Of a stretch of 5,287 bases of DNA, positions 1-5,170 are shown piece by piece. Below the pieces are notes generated by a model that was not told the origin of the DNA, made no database searches, and worked only from the letters and a program-made list of their open reading frames with translations. A program made the position numbers and the translations under genes. The first letter of the stretch is position 1, and every line of letters starts with the position of its first letter. The stretch comes from SIG440 sp045587485 (GTDB lineage Bacteria > Bacillota > Clostridia > Monoglobales > Monoglobaceae): positions 1 to 5,287 of the forward strand of contig JAZNCI010000034.1 of assembly GCA_045587485.1 (NCBI GenBank), written 5' to 3'.

Positions 1-29
1 TGGTATGATTATTCATACCAATCATACAA
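1..29. promoter_or_regulatory. Palindromic operator-like site upstream of the AbrB-type gene
   Basis: Bases 1-8 (TGGTATGA) and 13-20 (TCATACCA) are exact reverse complements separated by TTAT. A near-copy of the right half, TCATACAA, follows at 22-29, nine bases after the first. The site lies just upstream of the ribosome site of the regulator gene. TATGAT at 4-9 also resembles a -10 hexamer, which would place a transcript start near 15; any -35 box would lie outside the window. I infer autoregulation by the AbrB-like product or control by another dimeric repressor. The palindrome itself is certain; its role is not. Confidence 0.55.
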
Positions 30-43
30 AGGGAGAATCAGAT

Positions 44-253
44 ATGAATATACGCGATGGAAAATATGCATGGATGGTCAAAATCGGCGAAAAGGGACAG
101 TTTGTTATTCCCAAAGAAGCAAGAGAGATGTTTGATTTTCAACCGGGAGATGAGATTTTGGTTCTCGGTGACACCCAGCGAGGAATTGCAATTCTTCCTA
201 AAGCAAAACAACAAGATACTATCAAACAAGTTTTTTCTGAAATAGAGGAATAA
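44..253 (+). CDS. AbrB/MazE-type SpoVT-fold DNA-binding regulator
   Basis: This 69-residue protein is a single swapped-hairpin (SpoVT-AbrB) domain. The signature is KIGEKGQFVIPKEAREMF at residues 13-30, followed by PGDEILVLGD (34-43) and a closing strand GIAILPK. Family members act as dimers that bind operator DNA through their basic N-terminal loop; some are global regulators and some are antitoxins. The frame is open back to base 5, but the ATG at 44 is chosen because AAAGGGAG (28-35) sits eight bases before it and because an upstream start would fall inside the palindrome. The gene ends four bases before the glycosyltransferase start, so it is the first gene of the operon and probably its own regulator. 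A short charged tail (residues 54-69) follows the domain. The family call is secure; the regulatory targets are inferred. Confidence 0.93.
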   Translation: MNIRDGKYAWMVKIGEKGQFVIPKEAREMFDFQPGDEILVLGDTQRGIAILPKAKQQDTIKQVFSEIEE

Positions 254-257
254 AAAT

Positions 258-1442
258 ATGAGTAAAATTGTTTTCTTTTGTATTCCTGCACACGGACATA
301 CTAACCCCACTTTGGGTGTTGTTCGGGAATTAGTTTCTCGTGGGCACGAGGTTTGGTATTATTCATATAACATTATGCGTAAAAAAATCGAGTCAGCAGG
401 TGCAACATTTATATCTTGCGATGATTATGATACGGAGCAAAAACTGAGTGCCAAGGACGCTACCCGTGTAGGAAAAGACCTGGCATTTTCCACGAAGATA
501 CTTGTAGATACCACATTGGCTCTTGATGACAAGGTTTGTAGGGAAATGGCAGAGCTTAAGCCTGATTGCATCGTTGCAGATTCCATGGCGCTATGGGGAA
601 AAGCAGTTGCGCTGAAACTCGGCATTCCTTTTGTTTCTTCAACAACAACTTTTGCCTTTAATCAGCATTCGGCAAAGATTATGAAACAAGGTATCGGAGA
701 TTTGTTTAAAATGCTTTTCGCAATGCCAAAAACCACTAAGCAAATTAAACGCCTGCAGAGCAAAGGATATCCTGTTAAAAATATCCTTGATATTATCGGG
801 AATGATGATAACACCAACACCATTGTCTATACCTCTCCCCAGTTTCAACCTTCTTCAGAAACTTTTTCGGAAAAGTTTGCATTTGTCGGTCCTTCAATTC
901 GTCCTGCAACCGAGACAATTGAGAAAAAGAGGGATAAACTGATTTATATATCAATGGGAACTGTCAATAATGACATGATGCCTTTTTACAAAGCTTGTAT
1001 ATCTGCCTTGGCAAATACAGATTATCAGGTAATTATGTCTGTTGGCAATTTGGTGTCTATCGAGGACTTTGGGGAGCTCCCTGAAAATATATCAATTTTT
1101 TCACATGTTGACCAAATTGCTGTTTTGGAAAAAGCTGATGTCTTTGTGTCACACAGCGGAATGAATAGTGTCAGTGAAAGTTTATATTTTGAAGTTCCGC
1201 TTGTAATGCTACCGCAAACATCAGAGCAAAAAGGTGTTGCCGAGCGGGTATCACAGCTTGGTGCGGGTATAAAACTTGATAAATCGGACGGAGATTCCGT
1301 TTTGAGTGCAATAAATAAGATATTCAATGATAGCACCTATAAGCAAAATGCTAAGAAGATTGCTGAAGGGTTTAAAAACTCTTCGGGTGCAAAAGGTGCT
1401 GCAGACAAAATTATAAAGGTTTGCAATGACATTAAACTTTAA
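258..1442 (+). CDS. GT1 / macrolide-family (MGT) UDP-glycosyltransferase
   Basis: This 394-residue protein has the two-Rossmann GT-B layout of GT1 enzymes and the usual length of the bacterial macrolide-glycosyltransferase branch (Bacillus YjiC/YojK-like). The N-terminal acceptor half begins KIVFFCIPAHGHTNP; the His pair H12/H14 contains the expected catalytic base, and D108 (in VADS) is the likely partner acid. The donor-binding half carries the nucleotide-sugar signature: VDQIAVLEKADVFVSHSGMNSVSESLYFEVPLVMLPQ at 284-320, then EQ at 323-324 and RV at 330-331. The usual HGG or HAG is HSG here (H299). No membrane segment is evident, so it is probably a cytosolic enzyme that puts a sugar on a small lipophilic acceptor such as a macrolide, flavonoid or lipid. 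The acceptor cannot be read from sequence. The ribosome site GAGGAA (245-250) overlaps the end of the AbrB-type gene, indicating co-transcription. Confidence 0.93.
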   Translation: MSKIVFFCIPAHGHTNPTLGVVRELVSRGHEVWYYSYNIMRKKIESAGATFISCDDYDTEQKLSAKDATRVGKDLAFSTKILVDTTLALDDKVCREMAELKPDCIVADSMALWGKAVALKLGIPFVSSTTTFAFNQHSAKIMKQGIGDLFKMLFAMPKTTKQIKRLQSKGYPVKNILDIIGNDDNTNTIVYTSPQFQPSSETFSEKFAFVGPSIRPATETIEKKRDKLIYISMGTVNNDMMPFYKACISALANTDYQVIMSVGNLVSIEDFGELPENISIFSHVDQIAVLEKADVFVSHSGMNSVSESLYFEVPLVMLPQTSEQKGVAERVSQLGAGIKLDKSDGDSVLSAINKIFNDSTYKQNAKKIAEGFKNSSGAKGAADKIIKVCNDIKL

Positions 1443-1458
1443 TTTGGAGAGATGATAT

Positions 1459-1707
1459 ATGAAAAATCTAAAACTATTTTTCTCGGCATTAACAGTAGCA
1501 TTTGCAATTTTGGGCTTAACAAAGGCTCTTTCAACAGATATTACAATGCCGATAATGTTTGTTGGTTTAGCAATTACAATGTTTATAACATCAAAAGAAT
1601 ATAAGGATAAACAGCAAAAGAACTCAGCAATTTATTTCTTGCTGTTAGGATTATTCTTGTTGATAGTTACTGCGTATAATGTTGCTTCGTTGATTTGGGG
1701 TATTTAA
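1459..1707 (+). CDS. Small three-helix membrane protein, function unknown
   Basis: This 82-residue hydrophobic protein has three probable membrane helices, at about residues 5-24, 28-44 and 57-80. The positively charged loop 46-55 (KEYKDKQQKN) between helices 2 and 3 should face the cytoplasm. The first helix has no clear signal-peptidase or lipobox site, so it is read as an anchor. In size and layout it resembles the small DUF3953-type membrane proteins of Bacilli and Clostridia, but I cannot confirm that membership. The ribosome site GGAGA (1446-1450) lies just after the glycosyltransferase stop, and the 16-base gap makes it part of the operon. It could assist membrane presentation or export of the glycosyltransferase product, but that rests only on position. 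Confidence 0.8.
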   Translation: MKNLKLFFSALTVAFAILGLTKALSTDITMPIMFVGLAITMFITSKEYKDKQQKNSAIYFLLLGLFLLIVTAYNVASLIWGI

Positions 1708-1740
1708 AATACAACAAAAATAAAACCGGAGGTTGAAAAT

Positions 1741-2091
1741 GTGAAGAATACAAAATTTTATGTTTGCGAAAAGTGTGGGAATATACTCACAAGTGTAGGA
1801 AATGCTGAAGTTGTGTGCTGTGGGGAAAAACTTTCATCTCTCGTAGCAAAAGAGGCTGATGAAGTACACGAATTAAATATTGAAAAGATGGAAGATGATT
1901 TTTATATCACATTTTCGCATCCTATGACGAAGGAACACTATGTTACTTTTATTTCTTATGTCCGCTTTGACAGAGTGCTTACTATAAGGCTCTATCCGGA
2001 GCAAGGCGGAGAACTACGATTTCCGCAAATGCGTGGCGGAAAGATGTATTATTACTGCAATACACATGGATTATTTGAACTCGAAATATAG
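1741..2091 (+). CDS. Desulfoferrodoxin-type (two-iron) superoxide reductase-like protein
   Basis: This 116-residue protein aligns over its length with class I desulfoferrodoxin (about 125 aa), which reduces superoxide to peroxide in the cytosol of anaerobes. The N-terminal desulforedoxin centre is complete: C9-x2-C12 and the adjacent pair C26-C27, which bind a tetracysteine iron. The catalytic centre is also complete: H43, H60 (in HPMTKEH), H66, C106 and H109 (in YCNTHGLF) match the four-His one-Cys iron site. The Glu just before the first His is kept (E41), but the neighbouring Lys that helps guide superoxide is Val (V42). The LYPEQ and RGGKMYYYCNTHGLF region also recalls a C-terminal domain I associate with some clostridial XRE regulators, so a sensor or other redox role is possible. 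The start is GTG, with CCGGAGG at 1726-1732; an ATG two bases earlier runs straight into TGA. Confidence 0.88.
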   Translation: MKNTKFYVCEKCGNILTSVGNAEVVCCGEKLSSLVAKEADEVHELNIEKMEDDFYITFSHPMTKEHYVTFISYVRFDRVLTIRLYPEQGGELRFPQMRGGKMYYYCNTHGLFELEI

Positions 2092-2102
2092 AGGTAAACC
2101 AT

Positions 2103-2549
2103 ATGAAGAAAATATTATGCATTATATCAGCTGTTCTCTGCATCTTCCTTACCGCTTGCGTAGATGCTACAAGTATTGGGATTATCGGTGGAGCGGATGG
2201 CCCCACATCCATAATAATAGCTGAAAAAGGAGAAAAAGCGATGTACGAACAGATTACGCCCATTGATGCGAAAAAGATAATGGACTCAGGTGAAGAACAT
2301 ATCATTTTAGATACAAGAGAACAGGACGAGTTTGACGAGGGACATATCCCGGGAGCAATCCTGATTCCATATACTGAAATTGAAAACAAGGCAGAAGAAA
2401 TGATACCCGACAAGGATGCACAGATTTTAGTATATTGCCGTTCAGGCAGACGAAGCAAAATCGCAGCCGAAAGTCTTGCAAAACTCGGCTACACCAATGT
2501 AAAAGAGTTCGGCGGTATTATCGACTGGCCATATGAGGTGGTAAAATGA
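2103..2549 (+). CDS. Rhodanese-domain lipoprotein with N-terminal GGADGPT segment
   Basis: This 148-residue protein has three parts. Residues 1-19 are a lipoprotein signal ending in the lipobox LTAC, with lipidation expected on C19. Residues 24-39 (SIGIIGGADGPTSIII) match the GGADGPT motif otherwise known from the membrane beta subunits of sodium-pumping decarboxylases. Residues 51-148 are a single rhodanese domain: D70-T71-R72, EGHIPGA (79-85), the catalytic loop C112-RSGRRS and a final GG-x2-DW. C112 should carry a persulfide, so the likely role is thiosulfate or polysulfide sulfur transfer, or handling of oxidised thiols at the outer membrane face. The six-residue loop with R113 and R116/R117 is the sulfur-transferase type, not a phosphatase type. 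GAGGT at 2091-2095 is the ribosome site. A second strong ribosome site and ATG inside the gene (2226-2243) would yield a cytosolic rhodanese. The stop overlaps the next start by four bases. Confidence 0.9.
   Translation: MKKILCIISAVLCIFLTACVDATSIGIIGGADGPTSIIIAEKGEKAMYEQITPIDAKKIMDSGEEHIILDTREQDEFDEGHIPGAILIPYTEIENKAEEMIPDKDAQILVYCRSGRRSKIAAESLAKLGYTNVKEFGGIIDWPYEVVK
2226..2243 (+). promoter_or_regulatory. Internal ribosome site and in-frame ATG in the rhodanese gene
   Basis: AAAGGAG at 2226-2232 stands eight bases before an in-frame ATG at 2241 (Met47). Initiation here gives a 102-residue protein that begins MYEQITPIDA. That is almost exactly a stand-alone rhodanese domain without the signal peptide or the GGADGPT segment. 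The spacing and strength are as good as the annotated start. It may therefore be a true second start (cytosolic form) or a relic of fusion between a small GGADGPT lipoprotein gene and a rhodanese gene. Confidence 0.45.
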
Positions 2550-2887
2550 GTAATAAAAGAAAAATAATAATATCAGTTATCGGTGTAGCGATTAGTATCA
2601 CTTTGCTTGCTATAAGTTCTATTCTTGCAGAAGAGGAAATCATAAATCCTGCAATTGCAATCACACTTACGGCAGTTTCTACGGTTTTAGTTCTGATTTC
2701 AGTTTTTTATGCAGCTAAGGTTGAGCATGAAACAGGCGTTTATGAATGCAGAAAATGCGGACATACATTTAAACCAACTTTCAAGGCGTATATTCTGGGC
2801 GTGCATACATTAACTACCCGACACCTTAAATGCCCAAAGTGTGAAGAAAAATCATGGTGCAGAAGAAAAATGGCTTGTAAGAAATAA
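2546..2887 (+). CDS. Membrane-anchored zinc-ribbon protein, function unknown
   Basis: This 113-residue protein has two probable membrane helices (about 7-28 and 34-56) joined by a very short acidic turn (AEEEIIN), so both ends should face the cytoplasm. The C-terminal part holds two CxxC knuckles, C68-RK-C71 and C96-PK-C99, 24 residues apart, expected to bind one zinc as a rubredoxin-like ribbon. C105 and C111 are extra. The tail (KSWCRRKMACKK) is strongly basic and could touch nucleic acid or acidic lipids. The start ATG overlaps the TGA of the rhodanese gene (ATGA), with GAGGTGG at 2535-2541, implying translational coupling. No named family is recognised. It could be a membrane redox or metal-sensing adaptor for its neighbours, but that is inference from position. 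Confidence 0.85.
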   Translation: MSNKRKIIISVIGVAISITLLAISSILAEEEIINPAIAITLTAVSTVLVLISVFYAAKVEHETGVYECRKCGHTFKPTFKAYILGVHTLTTRHLKCPKCEEKSWCRRKMACKK

Positions 2888-2904
2888 CTAATCGGGAGGG
2901 CGTT

Positions 2905-3714
2905 ATGAATCATATTACAGAACATATCAGAAACAGAAGAAGTGTCAGGACATATGATGGCAGAGAACTTGATAAAAACCATATAGAGAAACTGACAGTT
3001 TTTGCACAGACAATAGAAAATCCGTATAAAATTCCTGTGGACTTCAAATTTATGAATGCAAAGGAATACGGACTTAACTGTCCTGTTGTGGTCGGTACAG
3101 ATTTATTTGTCGGCGGTAAAATCAAATGGTCAGAAAATACAAGCGTAGCATTTGGATATTCCTTTGAAATGTTTGTATTATATGCTCAGTCTATGGGAAT
3201 TGGGACTGTCTGGCTTGGCGGAACTATGAACCGTTCTGCTTATGAACAAGCTATGGAACTGGATAGTGGCGAAATTATGCCTTGTGCAAGTGCACTTGGA
3301 TACCCTGCAAAAAAGATGTCCTTGCGTGAGAGTATGATGCGAAAAGGAATCAAAGCTGATGAGCGTTTGCCTTTTGAAGAATTGTTTTTTGACGGCTCAT
3401 TTGATAAGTCTTTATCTAAAGAAAAAGCAGGTATATGGCTTGATGCCTTGGAAATGGTTCGACTTGCTCCGTCTGCAGTAAATAAGCAACCCTGGCGAGT
3501 TGTAGTGACCGATAATGTAGTTCACTTTTACTTAAAACGCAGTAAGGGTTTTGCTCGTACTGAGAAACTCGATATGCAAATGATTGATATGGGCATTGCA
3601 CTTTGCCACTTTGACTTGACTGCCAAAGAAAATAATTTAAATATTGTCTTTGAACAAAATGATCCAAATCTCGAATCAGATGCTGAGTATATTGCTTCTT
3701 TCAGTTTGGTGTAA
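2905..3714 (+). CDS. Nitroreductase-family FMN oxidoreductase (TM1586-like)
   Basis: This 269-residue protein is a two-lobed nitroreductase-fold enzyme resembling the 'putative TM nitroreductase' (TM1586-type) family. Residues 8-19 carry the RNRRSVRTYDGR start typical of FMN phosphate binding. Residues 97-106 (MGIGTVWLGG) form the central FMN-contacting segment. Residues 185-200 (VRLAPSAVNKQPWRVV) are the second signature, which in single-lobe relatives lies near the N-terminus (the APS-x-xNxQPW motif). MIDMGIALCHFDLTAKE (226-242) is the dimer-interface helix. Such proteins use NAD(P)H-reduced flavin to reduce nitro groups, quinones or related acceptors, and some have no known substrate. The final residues (EYIASFSLV) complete the fold, so it appears intact. 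The ribosome site GGGAGGG (2894-2900) is very strong. It is the last gene of the operon, followed by a terminator. Confidence 0.9.
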   Translation: MNHITEHIRNRRSVRTYDGRELDKNHIEKLTVFAQTIENPYKIPVDFKFMNAKEYGLNCPVVVGTDLFVGGKIKWSENTSVAFGYSFEMFVLYAQSMGIGTVWLGGTMNRSAYEQAMELDSGEIMPCASALGYPAKKMSLRESMMRKGIKADERLPFEELFFDGSFDKSLSKEKAGIWLDALEMVRLAPSAVNKQPWRVVVTDNVVHFYLKRSKGFARTEKLDMQMIDMGIALCHFDLTAKENNLNIVFEQNDPNLESDAEYIASFSLV

Positions 3715-3738
3715 AGACATACCTATAAAAATACCGAC

Positions 3739-3765
3739 AGCCGATGCGAAAGCATCGGCTATTTT
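3739..3765 (+). terminator. Rho-independent terminator closing the seven-gene operon
   Basis: AGCCGATGC (3739-3747) and GCATCGGCT (3752-3760) form a perfect nine-base-pair stem with a GAAA tetraloop. The following tract is short (ATTTTC). It starts 25 bases after the nitroreductase stop. The upstream flank is A-rich, so weak termination on the other strand is also possible. Confidence 0.75.
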
Positions 3766-3787
3766 CATGTCCAAAAAACTTTCTTTT

Positions 3788-3849
3788 GCTGCACTTTTAT
3801 TACAAACATTGGTTTATATTACACACGCGCTGCACTTTCGCTGCAATTT
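3788..3849 (+). repeat. Three iteron-like GCTGCA(C/A)TTT direct repeats
   Basis: GCTGCACTTT occurs at 3788-3797 and 3829-3838, and GCTGCAATTT at 3840-3849. The second and third are almost tandem (11-base step); the first is 41 bases upstream of the second. The first and third share extended similarity (TTTTATTAC against TTTTGTAAC). They lie in the gene-free stretch directly before the promoter of the RepA-like gene, where iterons or activator sites are expected. They may be binding sites for a replication initiator or regulator; the number of copies is small. Confidence 0.45.
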
Positions 3850-3860
3850 TGTAACGTATG

Positions 3861-3889
3861 TTGACGCGGATTTTTCCTCGCGCTATAAT
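3861..3889 (+). promoter_or_regulatory. Near-consensus housekeeping-sigma promoter for the RepA-like gene
   Basis: TTGACG (3861-3866) and TATAAT (3884-3889) are separated by exactly 17 bases, giving a -35 with one mismatch and a perfect -10. The start of transcription is expected near 3895-3897. The spacer holds GCG and CGC triplets facing each other around a T-run, a weak dyad. No other promoter of this quality was seen in the window. Confidence 0.85.
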
Positions 3890-3891
3890 GA

Positions 3892-3934
3892 ATCTCCCAA
3901 AGGCCTGTGGGAGATATTTTTTTTGAATTTTTTT
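3892..3934 (+). terminator. Hairpin with T-runs at the very start of the leader (attenuator candidate)
   Basis: ATCTCCCA (3892-3899) pairs perfectly with TGGGAGAT (3908-3915) around an eight-base loop. It is followed by eight T (3917-3924), GAA and seven more T (3928-3934). It looks like a good intrinsic terminator, but the 5' arm begins almost at the predicted transcript start. It could stop read-through from the left operon, or cause early termination of the gene's own transcript. Confidence 0.7.
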
Positions 3935-3937
3935 AAA

Positions 3938-3952
3938 AGATTGGAGGAATCT
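3938..3952 (+). promoter_or_regulatory. Ribosome site displayed in the loop of a small palindrome
   Basis: AGATT (3938-3942) and AATCT (3948-3952) are perfect reverse complements, and the five bases between them are GGAGG, the ribosome site for the ATG at 3955. TTGGAG (3941-3946) can also pair, with one bulge, to CTCCCAA (3894-3900) in the 5' arm of the upstream hairpin. This suggests possible translational control, though the five-pair stem is weak. Confidence 0.4.
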
Positions 3953-3954
3953 AA

Positions 3955-5103
3955 ATGTTTAATTTAACAACAAAACCTGTATCAGCAGGAGAACTTATGA
4001 AGAAAGAAAAGAAACCAATTAACTTTGTGGTAGAGAAGTTTATGTCGCAGGGAGTTCATTTTCTTGCGGGACATCCTAAAGCAGGTAAGTCCTGGCTTGC
4101 ACTTTGGCTTGCACTTTGCGTTGCAAACGGAAATGAGCTGTGGGGATTTAAAACCAACAAAAGCAAGGTTCTGTATTTTTGTTTGGAGGACACTGAAAAT
4201 CGTATTCAGGACAGACTTGAGGGTATGCCTGGTAGTGAAACCGACAATCTTTTGTTCATGTATGATGCACCAAACATAGACAATGGGTTCGATACTTTCC
4301 TCAGGAAAATCGTCAATGAAGAGCCAGGCATTAAGCTCGTAATCGTTGATACTTTTCAGTTAATAAGAGGAGAACAATTCGCCGGAAACGCTTATGCTTG
4401 TGAGTACGTAGAGATGAATTATATGAAAAAAATTGCAAAGGAACTCGATATCACTATCGTACTTGTCCATCATTTAAGAAAGCAACATGACAACAATCCT
4501 CAGAACATGATTTCAGGTACGAATGCTCTCGCAGGAGGAGCAGATACCACTTATGTTTTGAATACTTTTCCAAAGAAAAAGTGGTATGGCATCTTATATT
4601 GCAAAGGACGCGACACAGGTCTTCGTGAAATAGAACTGCGATTTGGTTTCGGTACACACATCTGGGATAAGATTTCTGACTCTCTGGAAGACAGTGAGGG
4701 CATGAAAATGGTTGAAATTATAACAGAGTTATTAGAAAAGTCAGGACCATTTTCAGGAACGGCAACAGAGCTTTGTCAGCTCATAAAAGAGCTATGCAAT
4801 GTGGAGTTTACTGCTCCAATTCTCGGTAAAAAGCTGACGGACAACAAAGAATTTTTGAAAGCTCACAAAATCAATTATGAATCTGTTCGTGATATGTATC
4901 AAAGGACTCAAAAACTTTGGTTTGATCCCGACAGAATTGTGAGCGAAGCTTCCGAAGAAAATTCAGATGTAGAATCAAATTTTGAAACTGAAATTGATGA
5001 TGCAACTGCGGAAACTGATGGAGATAATACCGCTGTAAATTTCGAAACAGATGCCGAGGTGGATGAGGATTTTATTCCATTCACCTGCACAATTAAGATG
5101 TGA
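3955..5103 (+). CDS. RepA-like AAA_25 / RecA-fold ATPase of a mobile element
   Basis: This 382-residue protein is a hexameric-helicase-type RecA-fold ATPase of the RepA/AAA_25 group, common in clostridial plasmids and integrative elements. The Walker A is GHPKAGKS (39-46). LYFCLEDTENRIQDRL (73-88) holds the probable catalytic Glu (E78). Walker B is KLVIVDT (127-133, D132). VHHLRKQ (171-177) and SGTNALAGGADTTYVL (187-202) match the sensor and DNA-loop region. Residues 248-325 are probably a small helical or winged domain. Residues 331-372 form an acidic tail with about 18 Asp/Glu and no Lys/Arg, containing an imperfect NFET(E/D) repeat (342-346, 362-366) and ending in DEDFIPF (370-376), then TCTIKM. 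The start follows GGAGG by seven bases. It is expected to unwind or load at an origin or transfer region, but could be accessory rather than the initiator. Confidence 0.88.
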   Translation: MFNLTTKPVSAGELMKKEKKPINFVVEKFMSQGVHFLAGHPKAGKSWLALWLALCVANGNELWGFKTNKSKVLYFCLEDTENRIQDRLEGMPGSETDNLLFMYDAPNIDNGFDTFLRKIVNEEPGIKLVIVDTFQLIRGEQFAGNAYACEYVEMNYMKKIAKELDITIVLVHHLRKQHDNNPQNMISGTNALAGGADTTYVLNTFPKKKWYGILYCKGRDTGLREIELRFGFGTHIWDKISDSLEDSEGMKMVEIITELLEKSGPFSGTATELCQLIKELCNVEFTAPILGKKLTDNKEFLKAHKINYESVRDMYQRTQKLWFDPDRIVSEASEENSDVESNFETEIDDATAETDGDNTAVNFETDAEVDEDFIPFTCTIKM

Positions 5104-5112
5104 TATGTACCA

Positions 5113-5143
5113 TATAATCCGTCATAGCCGTCATACTGTCATA
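5113..5143 (+). repeat. Three GTCATA direct repeats after a TATAAT hexamer
   Basis: GTCATA occurs at 5121-5126, 5130-5135 and 5138-5143, the first two inside the 9-base units CCGTCATAG and CCGTCATAC. A perfect TATAAT lies just upstream at 5113-5118, but no convincing -35 box is present at 16-19 bases. The arrangement could be an operator at the promoter of the next gene, or short iterons. Base 5101 onward lies between the RepA-like gene and a possible next gene. Confidence 0.4.
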
Positions 5144-5170
5144 GAACTGTTTTGAGAAAGGAGTTGATAA

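Noticed and set aside
5..43. Thirteen-codon N-terminal extension of the AbrB-type protein from an ATG at 5.
   Set aside because: It would start inside the palindrome with no visible ribosome site, while the ATG at 44 has a strong one and gives the normal domain start.
44..1442. Toxin-antitoxin pair, because AbrB/MazE-like proteins can be antitoxins.
   Set aside because: The next gene is a full-length 394-residue GT1 glycosyltransferase, not a small toxin; regulation of an operon fits better.
1982..2458. A 158-codon open frame on the minus strand.
   Set aside because: It spans the end of the superoxide reductase gene and most of the rhodanese gene, both with conserved motifs on the + strand; no ribosome site or family features support it.
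3644..3967. A 107-codon + strand frame bridging the nitroreductase end and the RepA-like start.
   Set aside because: It runs through the terminator, the repeats, the promoter and the T-tract hairpin, has no ribosome site, and its product looks like translated non-coding DNA.
4094..4117. Perfect 12-base tandem repeat GGCTTGCACTTT, sharing TGCACTTT with the upstream iteron-like repeats.
   Set aside because: It encodes the LALWLALC helix that normally follows Walker A in this family, so amino-acid constraint explains it; the shared octamer is probably chance.
5119..5143. Short CRISPR-like array.
   Set aside because: Units are only 8-9 bases with no spacers.
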